Below are positions 1-5,933 of a stretch of 8,682 nt of DNA, piece by piece. The notes beneath the pieces are model-generated. The model was not told the DNA's origin, made no database searches, and saw only the letters and a list, made by a program, of their open reading frames with translations. Each line of letters begins with the position of its first letter. The stretch's first letter is position 1. The DNA is taken from assembly GCA_031259365.1 (NCBI GenBank), contig JAIRLP010000115.1:1-8682 (forward strand). The letters run 5' to 3'. The position numbers were made by a program, and so were the translations under genes. This DNA comes from Rickettsiales bacterium (GTDB lineage Bacteria > Pseudomonadota > Alphaproteobacteria > Rs-D84).

Positions 1-111
1 GTATTGAACGGTTTGGGTATTGCTATTGTATCCACACCAAACGGTGTTATGACAGACCACAAGGCGCGGCTTTTGAATGTTGGTGGTGAAGTGTTGTGCA
101 GAGTTATCTAA
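1..111 (+). CDS. rpsH: 30S ribosomal protein S8, 3' end only (5' end outside window)
   Basis: The first 37 codons of the window read in frame 1 to a TAA at 109-111. They give the C-terminal 36 residues of S8, with the family-typical stretches GLGIAIVSTPNGVMTD and GGEVLCRV. S8 is a primary 16S rRNA-binding protein of the 30S platform; its C-terminal domain contacts the central-domain helix. In many bacteria S8 also represses the spc operon by binding its mRNA, but that site would lie upstream of this window. The next gene, rplF, starts 21 bases later with its own AAGGAG, as expected for one operon. Identification is firm; only the start is missing. Confidence 0.96.
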   Translation, partial: VLNGLGIAIVSTPNGVMTDHKARLLNVGGEVLCRVI

Positions 112-132
112 GGTACGCAAGGAGCAAAAGTT

Positions 133-684
133 ATGTCACGTGCAGGAAAATATCCAGTAGAATATAAAGACGGTGTTTCAATTGAAATCGTCGGAACAAA
201 CTTGGTCGTAAAAGGTCCAAAAGGCGAAATAAAAGTACGCTTGGATACCAAAAACGCTGGTTTGGTTGATATCAAAATCGAAGCTGATCAAGTTACAGTT
301 ATCCCAAAAGACGAAGAAGATAAAGCTTCTCGCGCTATGTGGGGAACAATGGCCAGAAATATCAAAGCGGCTGTTATTGGTGTAATGACAGGTTTTGAAA
401 AAGCTATTTACATGAAAGGTGTCGGTTACAAAGCATCTGTAAAAGGGAACGAATTAGTTCTGGTTGCAGGTTACTCTCATGATGTTGTGTTGCAGATCCC
501 AGCAGGTTTGACTGTTGAAATGGGCGCAGCGCCAACAGAATTCACTGTGAAAGGTATTGATAAAGTTGCTGTTGGATTGTTTGCTGATAAAATCCGCAAG
601 GTTCGTAAAGCAGATCCATACAAGGGCAAGGGTATCTTCTACAAGGGCGAAAAAGTCCGTCGTAAAGAAGGTAAGAAGAAATAA
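133..684 (+). CDS. rplF: 50S ribosomal protein L6
   Basis: L6 is a 23S rRNA-binding protein near the factor-binding site of the large subunit. The 183-residue product is slightly longer than the usual 175-180. Two repeated L6 folds are visible: an N-terminal one at about residues 11-82 and a C-terminal one at about 90-165. The family signature DPYKGKGIFYKGE lies at 161-173, followed by a lysine-rich tail (RRKEGKKK). The start is supported by AAGGAG at 119-124, eight bases ahead of the ATG. It lies 21 bases after rpsH. A 98-base spacer, long for this operon, separates it from rplR. Confidence 0.98.
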   Translation: MSRAGKYPVEYKDGVSIEIVGTNLVVKGPKGEIKVRLDTKNAGLVDIKIEADQVTVIPKDEEDKASRAMWGTMARNIKAAVIGVMTGFEKAIYMKGVGYKASVKGNELVLVAGYSHDVVLQIPAGLTVEMGAAPTEFTVKGIDKVAVGLFADKIRKVRKADPYKGKGIFYKGEKVRRKEGKKK

Positions 685-745
685 TACTCAGGCACGTGAC
701 AATTCGTACCAGATATGTTATTGTTGCGTGTAATAAACCTAGACG

Positions 746-763
746 CTGTCGCTGTTACGACAG
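746..763 (+). other. Hairpin in the rplF-rplR spacer
   Basis: A perfect 6-base stem, CTGTCG with CGACAG, encloses the 6-base loop CTGTTA. It ends 19 bases before the rplR start and has no T-run after it, so it is not a terminator. It lies in an otherwise featureless 98-base spacer. A role in mRNA processing or stability is inference only. Confidence 0.4.
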
Positions 764-782
764 ATAATAATAAGGAAAAAAA

Positions 783-1139
783 ATGTTAAAACATTTATCT
801 ACAAAAGAAAGACGCACACTGTCTAATCGTGGTGCGTTGAAAAGAAAAAATCCTGGCAAAATTCGCTTGTCAGTTTTCCGTTCAGGACGTCATATTGAGA
901 TTCAGGCTATTGATGATGCAAAAGGCCGCACTGTTGCGGCAGCGTCAAGTAAAGAAAAAGCTTTCAAAGGACAGGGTTGGAATATTGCAGGCGCCACTGA
1001 AGTAGGTAAGGTTTTTGCCGAACGCGCAATGGCCGCTAAAATTGCAGACAATTGCTATTTTGACCGCGGTGGTTACCGTTATCACGGTCGTGTAAAGGTT
1101 CTGTGCGAAGCAATCCGCGCAGGTGGAATTAAGATTTAA
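783..1139 (+). CDS. rplR: 50S ribosomal protein L18
   Basis: L18 binds 5S rRNA and anchors it, with L5, to the large subunit's central protuberance. The 118-residue length is normal for the family. Visible hallmarks are the basic N-terminus (KERRTLSNRGALKRKN), the strand RLSVFRSGRHIEIQAIDD at 28-45, and the conserved C-terminal block YFDRGGYRYHGRVKVLCEAI at 92-111. The end is GGIKI rather than the more common GLEF-type ending. AAGGAA at 772-777 supports the ATG start. It sits between rplF and rpsE in standard spc order, after a 98-base spacer that contains a small hairpin. Confidence 0.97.
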   Translation: MLKHLSTKERRTLSNRGALKRKNPGKIRLSVFRSGRHIEIQAIDDAKGRTVAAASSKEKAFKGQGWNIAGATEVGKVFAERAMAAKIADNCYFDRGGYRYHGRVKVLCEAIRAGGIKI

Positions 1140-1140
1140 T

Positions 1141-1159
1141 TTGCGATAGAATTTCGCAA
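1141..1159 (+). other. Hairpin in the rplR-rpsE spacer
   Basis: TTGCGA (1141-1146) pairs perfectly with TCGCAA (1154-1159) around a 7-base loop. The structure begins right after the rplR stop and ends two bases before the rpsE ribosome-binding site (AAGGAG, 1162-1167). There is no T-run, so it is not a terminator. It could affect ribosome access or mRNA processing, but nothing here shows that. Confidence 0.35.
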
Positions 1160-1175
1160 CTAAGGAGCATAAGTA

Positions 1176-1730
1176 ATGGCACGTTTTGATGATAAAAAAT
1201 TACAGACGGATAATTTGGTAGATAAACTGGTTTCTATCAACCGCGTCTCTAAGACTGTGAAGGGTGGACGTAATATGTCTTTCTCGGCATTGGTCGTAGT
1301 GGGGGACAAGGCTGGTCGTGTTGGTTTCGGTAAAGGTAAAGCTTTGGAAGTACAGGCAGCTGTGCAGAAAGCTACAAAAGCTGCAAAAGCAAAAATGGTG
1401 CGTGTACCCTTGAAAGAAGGTCGCACATTGCATCATGATATTAATGCAAAATATGGCGCATCTAAATTAGTCGTACGCAGTGCGGTTCCAGGTACTGGAA
1501 TCATCGCTGGTGGTGCTTTGCGTGCTGTGTTTGAATGCTTGGGTGTTCAGGACGTTGTTGTTAAATCACAGGGTTCTAACAATCCAAACAATATGATCCG
1601 TGCTGTATTCTCTGCTTTTGACAAAACAAATTCTCCAAAATCAGTTGCTGCACGTCGTGGTAAAACTGTTGCAGAAATTATTGCTGGTCGTGATGGAAAG
1701 AAAACAACAGAAGAAGCAGTCGCAGAATAA
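1176..1730 (+). CDS. rpsE: 30S ribosomal protein S5
   Basis: S5 helps form the mRNA entry channel of the small subunit and influences decoding accuracy. The 184-residue product carries the N-terminal double-stranded-RNA-binding-like fold. Its signature region includes RVSKTVKGGRNMSFSALVVV (23-42) and GRVGFGKGKALEV (47-59). The C-terminal domain contains VPGTGIIAGGALRAVFECLG and ends in an acidic tail (TTEEAVAE). AAGGAG at 1162-1167, eight bases upstream, supports the ATG. It is followed after 24 bases by rpmD, so the two are almost certainly co-transcribed. Confidence 0.98.
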   Translation: MARFDDKKLQTDNLVDKLVSINRVSKTVKGGRNMSFSALVVVGDKAGRVGFGKGKALEVQAAVQKATKAAKAKMVRVPLKEGRTLHHDINAKYGASKLVVRSAVPGTGIIAGGALRAVFECLGVQDVVVKSQGSNNPNNMIRAVFSAFDKTNSPKSVAARRGKTVAEIIAGRDGKKTTEEAVAE

Positions 1731-1754
1731 TTGCAACTTTAAAAGGTAGAAGAA

Positions 1755-1931
1755 ATGTCTAAAATTACAATTAAGCAGATTAAAAGCACTATCGCTCGTC
1801 CAGAATCTCAGGTAAAAATTTTAAGGGCTTTGGGATTGGGCCGGATCGGTAAAACAAAAGAAATAACAGACACACCATCAGTTCGTGGTATGATGGCAAA
1901 AGTAGCGCACTTGATTGAAGTAGTTGCTTAA
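1755..1931 (+). CDS. rpmD: 50S ribosomal protein L30
   Basis: This small gene gives 58 residues, normal for bacterial L30, a surface protein of the large subunit. The sequence begins MSKITIKQIKSTIARPE and continues with LRALGLGRIGKTKEITDTPS, matching the L30 pattern in which a conserved LGLG/R motif precedes the PSVRGM segment. The end, KVAHLIEVVA, is the usual final helix and strand. AAAAGG at 1741-1746 lies eight bases ahead of the ATG, and the stop is TAA at 1929-1931. Its place between rpsE and rplO is the canonical one. Confidence 0.96.
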   Translation: MSKITIKQIKSTIARPESQVKILRALGLGRIGKTKEITDTPSVRGMMAKVAHLIEVVA

Positions 1932-1947
1932 ACAAATAAACCGAGTG

Positions 1948-1985
1948 CACAATATATTTGTGTGCGAAAAAAGGGGGAAACCCCT
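1948..1985 (+). other. Two small hairpins in the rpmD-rplO spacer
   Basis: The first stem pairs CACAA (1948-1952) with TTGTG (1958-1962). The second pairs AGGGG (1972-1976) with CCCCT (1981-1985) around a GAAA loop, a stable GNRA-type tetraloop. The second ends seven bases before the rplO ribosome-binding site (AAAAGG, 1992-1997). Neither has a T-run, so these are not terminators. A control or processing role is inference. Confidence 0.4.
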
Positions 1986-2005
1986 CAGGATAAAAGGAAA
2001 ATAAA

Positions 2006-2542
2006 ATGAAGTTAAATGCATTGATGGATAATTTCGGCGCACGCAAAGATACAAAACGCGTTGGTCGTGGTATGGGTTCAGGTTATGGCAAGACAGCTGG
2101 TCGTGGTCACAAAGGTCAGAAGGCGCGTGCAGGTTCTCGTAAGCAAGCTATATTCCAGGGCGGACAGATGCCAATTATGCGTCGTTTCCCAAAATTCGGT
2201 TTCAACAATCCATTTGCAAAAACTTATACAACCATCAACTTGGGTGATATTGAAAAGTTCGTAGCGTCAAACAAAATTGATGCAAAATCTGTAATCACAA
2301 TGGATTCTTTGATGGCGGCACATGTTATCAATCGTGAAAACAATGGTTTGAAAATCTTGGCCAAGGGTGAAATCAAAACTGCTGTTAACATTGTGGCGTC
2401 AAAATGGTCTGCTGCTGCAGAAGCTGCGATTGTAAAAGCTGGTGGTTCTATCAAAGCTGTGGAGATCGCTGCTCCAAAAGTTGCAAGAAAAGCACCTATG
2501 ACTGCAGAACAGAAAAAAGAAAAACGTTCTAAGAAAAAATAA
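2006..2542 (+). CDS. rplO: 50S ribosomal protein L15
   Basis: L15 is a 23S rRNA-binding assembly protein of the large subunit. The glycine- and basic-rich extended N-terminus is unmistakable (RVGRGMGSGYGKTAGRGHKG at 18-37), followed by GGQMPIMRRFPKFGF at 52-66. The globular C-terminal domain ends near residue 152 (AIVKAGGSIKAVE). The protein then runs on for about 26 residues of Ala/Lys-rich tail ending KKEKRSKKK, giving 178 residues against about 145-160 in typical homologues. AAAAGG at 1992-1997 supports the ATG. It is followed after 66 bases by secY, as in the classical spc operon. Confidence 0.97.
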   Translation: MKLNALMDNFGARKDTKRVGRGMGSGYGKTAGRGHKGQKARAGSRKQAIFQGGQMPIMRRFPKFGFNNPFAKTYTTINLGDIEKFVASNKIDAKSVITMDSLMAAHVINRENNGLKILAKGEIKTAVNIVASKWSAAAEAAIVKAGGSIKAVEIAAPKVARKAPMTAEQKKEKRSKKK

Positions 2543-2552
2543 TAAATTGGCG

Positions 2553-2575
2553 GCAACGGTGAATTCCGCTGTTGC
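2553..2575 (+). other. Imperfect hairpin in the rplO-secY spacer
   Basis: GCAAC (2553-2557) pairs with GTTGC (2571-2575), with further G-C pairs possible inside if a short bulge is allowed. The structure lies between the rplO stop and secY. No T-run follows, so a terminator is unlikely. It may modulate the step down in expression from ribosomal proteins to SecY, but this is speculation. Confidence 0.3.
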
Positions 2576-2608
2576 TACACTTTAATAATCTGAGAGAGAT
2601 GCAGAGTA

Positions 2609-3928
2609 ATGAAGTTCATAAAAGATTTTTTTGGAAACCTTTCTGATTTGCAAAAGCGCGTTCTGTTTACATTAGGTGCGTTGATTGTTTATAGAATTGG
2701 TTCATTTATTCCATTGCCTGGTGTGAATGCGTCAGCGGTTCTGCATTTCTTCCAAGGCGAAGGCGGTGGTATTGGCGGTATGCTGGACATGTTCAGCGGT
2801 GGTTCTTTGTCACGTATGTCAGTTTTAGCTTTGAACATTTTCCCTTATATTTCAGCTTCTATCGTTATTCAGCTGTTAAGCGCAACATCCAAGTCTTTGG
2901 GTGAATTGCGTAAAGAAGGTGAATCTGGTCGTATCAAAATTAACCAGTATACACGTTACTTGGCTGTGCTGTTGGCTGTTGTTCAAGGTTGGGCGATTGT
3001 TCGTGGATTACAAGCTATGGCGCCAGTTAATGGTGTTCCAGCGGTGGTAAATCCAGGATTTTCGTTTGAATTATCAGCTGTTATTGCATTGGTCGGTGGT
3101 ACCGTATTTGTTATGTGGTTGGCCGAACAGATCACAGCGCGTGGTATCGGACAGGGCGCGTCATTATTGATTTTTGCGGGTATTATTGCAGAAGTTCCAA
3201 GTGGAATTGCAAAGATGTTCAGTCTAGGTTCCGTTGGTCAAATTTCCCCTGCGATGATCGCACTGATTATTGTTTTTGTTTTGGGTATCGTTGCATTAAT
3301 TGCATTTATGGAACAGGCGCAGCGTCGTATCCAGATCTTGTACCCAAGGCAAGTTATGGCTAATGGCGCGGCGTCAACCAACGCATCATATCTGCCAATC
3401 AAAGTTAATATGTCAGGTGTTATGGGTCCTGTGTTTGCGTCATCTATTATGATGTTGCCAGCCTTTATCCAACGTTTTGTACAAAGTGAAAACTTGGCTG
3501 TTCAGAATGTTATGGCATTTTTTACATACGGTACATGGTCATATTTGATTTTCTTTACTTTGTTGATCGCATTCTTTGCATACTTTCAAACAGCAGTTGT
3601 ATTCAATTCCGAAGAAACAAGTAACAATTTAAAAAATGCTGGTGGTTACATCCCAGGTGTACGCCCAGGCGAACAGACTGTAAAATACTTGGACAACGTT
3701 GTATCTCGTACGACAGCAATTGGTGTTGTTTACCTGATTGTGGTTTGTGTTGTGCCAATTGTTTTAAATACTCATTTGGGAATGCCTTTGACAATTGGCG
3801 GAACCAGTGTATTGATCGTTGCGGGTGTGGTCTTGGATACAATGAATCAGGTCCAGTCTTACTTGGTCGCAAAACAATACAGCAGTGTTATTAAAAAAGC
3901 ACAAAAGAAAGGACGTTTCCGCGTCTAG
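2609..3928 (+). CDS. secY: Preprotein translocase subunit SecY
   Basis: SecY is the channel-forming subunit of the inner-membrane SecYEG translocon, which moves unfolded proteins out of the cytoplasm or into the membrane. The 439-residue product has the usual length. Ten hydrophobic segments can be seen near 18-38, 72-92, 115-133, 154-172, 183-200, 214-234, 270-288, 308-331, 370-387 and 393-410. The plug region (GGMLDMFSGGSLSRMS) lies at 56-71 and the SecY motif TARGIGQGASLLIFAGI at 176-192. The cytosolic loop with EQAQRRIQILYPRQ and the GYIPGVRPGEQT loop are also present. The ribosome-binding site is weak (GAGAGAG near 2592-2598), unlike its neighbours. The usual alphaproteobacterial partner adk does not follow; the next 174 bases are non-coding. 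Confidence 0.98.
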   Translation: MKFIKDFFGNLSDLQKRVLFTLGALIVYRIGSFIPLPGVNASAVLHFFQGEGGGIGGMLDMFSGGSLSRMSVLALNIFPYISASIVIQLLSATSKSLGELRKEGESGRIKINQYTRYLAVLLAVVQGWAIVRGLQAMAPVNGVPAVVNPGFSFELSAVIALVGGTVFVMWLAEQITARGIGQGASLLIFAGIIAEVPSGIAKMFSLGSVGQISPAMIALIIVFVLGIVALIAFMEQAQRRIQILYPRQVMANGAASTNASYLPIKVNMSGVMGPVFASSIMMLPAFIQRFVQSENLAVQNVMAFFTYGTWSYLIFFTLLIAFFAYFQTAVVFNSEETSNNLKNAGGYIPGVRPGEQTVKYLDNVVSRTTAIGVVYLIVVCVVPIVLNTHLGMPLTIGGTSVLIVAGVVLDTMNQVQSYLVAKQYSSVIKKAQKKGRFRV

Positions 3929-3971
3929 TAAAGATAGGTTGAATTTGAAGCAGATAGGCAAGTATAAAGAT

Positions 3972-3999
3972 TTGACTTTTGCAGGATTTAGTATAGAAT
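3972..3999 (+). promoter_or_regulatory. Candidate promoter for rpsM-rpsK
   Basis: TTGACT (3972-3977) and TAGAAT (3994-3999) each differ by one base from the sigma-70 consensus boxes, with a 16-base spacer. Transcription would start near 4006 and give a leader of about 95 bases before rpsM. The site lies in the 174-base gap after secY, where adk is absent. A separate start for the alpha-operon genes is therefore reasonable. It rests on sequence match alone. Confidence 0.5.
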
Positions 4000-4021
4000 A
4001 AAACGGCAAAATAAGAAGAAA

Positions 4022-4075
4022 TTCAGGGGATTGGTCAAAAGAACCTGAAAAATATAAGTGGGGCAAAAGCCACAC
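4022..4075 (+). promoter_or_regulatory. Two-hairpin leader upstream of rpsM
   Basis: Two structures precede the rpsM ribosome-binding site. TTCAGG (4022-4027) pairs with CCTGAA (4044-4049). GTGGGGC (4058-4064) pairs with GCCACAC (4069-4075), with one mismatch, around an AAAA loop. In E. coli the mRNA ahead of rpsM folds into a pseudoknot bound by ribosomal protein S4, which represses the alpha operon. This leader sits in the equivalent place, but I see no clear likeness to the E. coli structure, so an autoregulatory role is inference. Confidence 0.35.
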
Positions 4076-4102
4076 CAAAGATATAAAAAAGGAAAATAGA
4101 AG

Positions 4103-4480
4103 ATGGCACGTATAGCAGGTGTGAATATTCCAACAGAAAAACGCGTTGAAATTGCATTGCAGTACATTCATGGTATTGGTCCAGCAAAGGCTGAACAGAT
4201 TGTTGATGCTTTGAAATTCAAAGATTCTTTGCGCGTAAAAGATTTGACAGATACTGACGTTATCAACATTTCTAACTACATCGAACAGAACTTCAAAGTA
4301 GAAGGTGACGTTCGTCGTGAAGTTGCAATGAACATCAAACGTTTGCAAGATTTGAAGGCAAATCGTGGAATCCGTCATCGTATGCGCTTACCAGTGCGTG
4401 GTCAACGTACACAAACGAACGCCCGTACGCGTAAAGGTAAACGTGTAGTGGTTGCAGGTTCTGCATCTAAGGGTAAATAA
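4103..4480 (+). CDS. rpsM: 30S ribosomal protein S13
   Basis: S13 sits in the head of the small subunit and forms bridges to the large subunit (L5 and 23S rRNA), contacting P-site tRNA with its tail. The 125-residue length is normal. The helix-hairpin-helix-like stretch ALQYIHGIGPAKAEQIV lies at 18-34. The signature RGIRHRMRLPVRGQRTQTNA lies at 88-107, followed by the basic tail. AAAAGG just upstream supports the ATG. It would normally open the alpha operon with rpsK, rpsD or rpoA, and rplQ. Here a 170-base spacer with a palindromic insert separates it from rpsK, and its TAA stop falls in the insert's left inverted repeat. Confidence 0.98.
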   Translation: MARIAGVNIPTEKRVEIALQYIHGIGPAKAEQIVDALKFKDSLRVKDLTDTDVINISNYIEQNFKVEGDVRREVAMNIKRLQDLKANRGIRHRMRLPVRGQRTQTNARTRKGKRVVVAGSASKGK

Positions 4481-4584
4481 AATTCAATTCTATGGGCGTC
4501 TGACGCGGCTGCCAATGGACTCATGTACGTCATGTACGCTTCGCCATTGCCATCCATCCCCATCCGCCACACATAATTGAATTT
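4480..4584 (+). repeat. GC-rich palindromic insert between rpsM and rpsK
   Basis: A perfect 10-base inverted repeat, AAATTCAATT (4480-4489) and AATTGAATTT (4575-4584), brackets about 85 bases that are visibly richer in GC than the surrounding spacer. Inside, GGCG (4495-4498) can pair with CGCC (4565-4568), and CAATGG (4513-4518) with CCATTG (4544-4549). The whole could fold into one long imperfect hairpin. The apical loop holds a perfect 9-base tandem repeat, TCATGTACG twice (4521-4538). No T-run follows the stem, so it is not a standard terminator. It looks like a small dispersed palindromic element dropped between two co-directional ribosomal genes; I have no second copy in this window to confirm that. 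Confidence 0.5.
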
Positions 4585-4650
4585 ATTCGTAAAATAAATC
4601 AGGTAGAGATTAACACTACAGTTAATTGAAGACATCTAAAAGGTAAAATT

Positions 4651-5034
4651 ATGGCAGTTGTAAAAAATAAAAAGAAAGTAATTAAAAAAGTATCTCATGG
4701 TATTGTGCACGTTGTGGCAACTAATAATAATACACGTATCACAATCACTGATCAGTCAGGCGCTGTTTTGACTTGGGCAACAGCTGGTGCGAATAACTTC
4801 AAGGGTGCAAAAAAATCAACGCCTTATGCTGCAACTGTGGTTGCTGATGCAGTTGGCAAAAAAGTTGCTGAAATGGGTATGAAAACGGTTGACGTTCTGA
4901 TGCGTGGTATTGGCCAGGGTCGTGAATCTGCCGTTCGTGGTCTGTCGAATGCAGGTTTGATTGTACAGTCTATTACTGACACAACACGTGTTCCTCATAA
5001 TGGATGCAGACCGAAAAAAGTACGTCGCGTATAA
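4651..5034 (+). CDS. rpsK: 30S ribosomal protein S11
   Basis: S11 lies on the platform of the small subunit near the E site, where it helps hold mRNA and forms part of the Shine-Dalgarno cleft. The 127-residue product has the standard length. Hallmarks are GIVHVVATNNNTRITITD (17-34), WATAGANNFKGAKKSTPYAA (42-61), MRGIGQGRESAVRGL (84-98) and the C-terminal signature DTTRVPHNGCRPKKVRRV (110-127), with K122 where proline is common. AAAAGG at 4638-4643 lies seven bases before the ATG. A strong terminator begins five bases after the stop, so rpoA and rplQ are not downstream as they usually are. Confidence 0.98.
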   Translation: MAVVKNKKKVIKKVSHGIVHVVATNNNTRITITDQSGAVLTWATAGANNFKGAKKSTPYAATVVADAVGKKVAEMGMKTVDVLMRGIGQGRESAVRGLSNAGLIVQSITDTTRVPHNGCRPKKVRRV

Positions 5035-5038
5035 TATT

Positions 5039-5061
5039 AAACCGCCTTTTGGCGGTTTTTT
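5039..5061 (+). terminator. Intrinsic terminator after rpsK
   Basis: AAACCGCC (5039-5046) pairs perfectly with GGCGGTTT (5051-5058) around a TTTT loop, and a run of T continues to 5061. It lies five bases after the rpsK stop, so it ends the ribosomal transcription unit. The run of A on the 5' side would also give some activity on the other strand. Confidence 0.93.
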
Positions 5062-5173
5062 CTTTAATAATTGGCTCAACTAACAAAAATGTACCTTTTA
5101 AATACATAAAGCCTCCGTCATCCCTGTGATAATATTTCATCGTCATATCCCCATACAATAACAGTTCATCGTC

Positions 5174-5228
5174 ACCCCTGCATTGAATTATTTTGACATT
5201 TAATAACTGTCAAAATAAGAACAGGGGT
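5174..5228. repeat. Long hairpin inside the MITE-like element
   Basis: A perfect 11-base stem, TTATTTTGACA (5188-5198) with TGTCAAAATAA (5208-5218), has a 9-base loop. An outer 7-base stem, ACCCCTG (5174-5180) with CAGGGGT (5222-5228), continues it after a small internal loop. No T-run follows, so it is a structural palindrome rather than a terminator. Confidence 0.65.
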
Positions 5229-5250
5229 CACTTGTTTATATATACAAGAG

Positions 5251-5311
5251 ATTCCCGCCATCGGGCCCCGCGAAAAACGACTGTTTTTCGTGGGTGATTC
5301 TTCGCGGGAAT
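5251..5311. repeat. Nested palindrome with ATTCCCGC ends
   Basis: ATTCCCGC (5251-5258) pairs with GCGGGAAT (5304-5311). Inside, CCCGCGAAAAAC (5267-5278) pairs with GTTTTTCGTGGG (5283-5294) over 12 bases with one G-T pair and a GACT loop. CGTCATTCCCGC / GCGGGAATGACG ends are a common form of dispersed intergenic palindrome in bacterial genomes (general knowledge). This may therefore be a genome-wide repeat family nested in the larger element. Confidence 0.6.
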
Positions 5312-5402
5312 GACGATAAGGTACATTCTTGTCAGTTGAGCATAATAATTTATTTGCAAAAATAAAAAAATGACATAGCATTATATTCAAAAGAGGCTTG
5401 TT

Positions 5403-5933
5403 ATGAGATTGTTTTTTGATATGGATAATGTTTTGGCAGATTTTGAAAAAGATGCCAAAAAACATAAAGTCCCAGGAATCGAATTAAACAAAGGGGACAG
5501 TTTATTGTCACCAGATGTTTTGGATGAAAAAAAGCGTTTCTGGCAAAGAATCGAAAAGAACCAAAATTTTTGGTTACAACTGCCAATGGTTACAGACATA
5601 AAATTATTGTTAGATTATGCGATTAAGATGGGTGATATGTATGTGCTAAGCAAGGCGCCTGCTGCATCTAATTTTGTCGGTGGTAAAACGTATTATAATA
5701 AAATTATTAAAGACAAAAAAACTTGGATCAATCAAAATATGTCCAAATATTTTCCAAAATCTAGGGTTATTGTTTCTGATGTTCCAAAAGGTAAATTGAT
5801 CGGCCCGGGTGCAACTGATGTCTTGATTGATGACCGCTTGGATAATGTTAACGAATGGCAGCAGGCAGGTGGCGCGGGGATTCACTTCAAAGACGTCGCT
5901 GGCGCGATACAGTATCTGGCAAAATTAAGATAA
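5403..5933 (+). CDS. HAD-fold 5'(3')-deoxyribonucleotidase-like protein (NT5C type), copy 1
   Basis: This 176-residue cytosolic protein has the HAD phosphatase motifs in order. Motif I is DMDNVLADF with D6 as likely nucleophile and D8 as acid/base. Motif II is S83 in VLSKAP. A lysine near 131 (KGKLIGPG) may serve as motif III, and motif IV is DVLIDDR with D143 and D144 binding magnesium. The pattern and length fit the NT5C family, which dephosphorylates (deoxy)nucleoside monophosphates; the substrate is not shown. N9 replaces the usual glycine after the second aspartate. AGAGG at 5392-5396, six bases before the ATG, supports the start. It follows the MITE-like element and is clearly paralogous to the gene at 7207-7773. 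Confidence 0.8.
   Translation: MRLFFDMDNVLADFEKDAKKHKVPGIELNKGDSLLSPDVLDEKKRFWQRIEKNQNFWLQLPMVTDIKLLLDYAIKMGDMYVLSKAPAASNFVGGKTYYNKIIKDKKTWINQNMSKYFPKSRVIVSDVPKGKLIGPGATDVLIDDRLDNVNEWQQAGGAGIHFKDVAGAIQYLAKLR

Larger units (their letters stand above)
5073..5342. mobile_element. MITE-like element with 24-base terminal inverted repeats
   Basis: The left end (5074-5097, starting GCTCAACT and ending GTACCTT) is the reverse complement of the right end (5318-5341) at 22 of 24 positions. The copies of TAATAATT at 5065-5072 and 5343-5350 flank the element symmetrically and could be an 8-base target duplication, though the sequence is AT-rich. No transposase is encoded. Three hairpins lie inside (5174-5228, 5231-5248 and 5251-5311). 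CGTCA-plus-C-run motifs appear near 5117, 5141 and 5171, and inverted at 5306-5315. TTCATCGTCA occurs twice (5136-5145 and 5165-5174). It fills most of the 368-base gene-free stretch after rpsK. A non-autonomous transposon relic is the best reading; a dispersed palindromic repeat cluster is the alternative. Confidence 0.65.

Noticed and set aside
3929..4102. Possible rpmJ (L36) or adk remnant between secY and rpsM
   Set aside because: No L36-like cysteine pattern and no adenylate kinase P-loop could be found in any + frame of this gap.
3764..4378. A 204-residue - strand reading frame antisense to secY and rpsM
   Set aside because: It lies opposite two firmly identified genes, and its Cys/Phe-rich composition is what reverse-strand noise gives.
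4402..4635. A 77-residue - strand reading frame across the rpsM-rpsK spacer
   Set aside because: It runs antisense into the conserved 3' end of rpsM and through the palindromic insert, and has no convincing ribosome-binding site or family likeness.
5100..5320. CRISPR array suggested by repeated CGTCA motifs
   Set aside because: The motifs are short, irregularly spaced and partly inverted. They fit a palindromic element, not repeats with equal spacers, and no cas genes are present.
5354..5387. Promoter for the gene at 5403 (TTGCAA and TATATT)
   Set aside because: The spacing between boxes is too long and the -10-like box lies only about 16 bases before the start codon, overlapping the ribosome-binding region.
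5646..5885. A 79-residue - strand reading frame inside the first nucleotidase gene
   Set aside because: It is a shadow of a gene with intact HAD motifs on the other strand.
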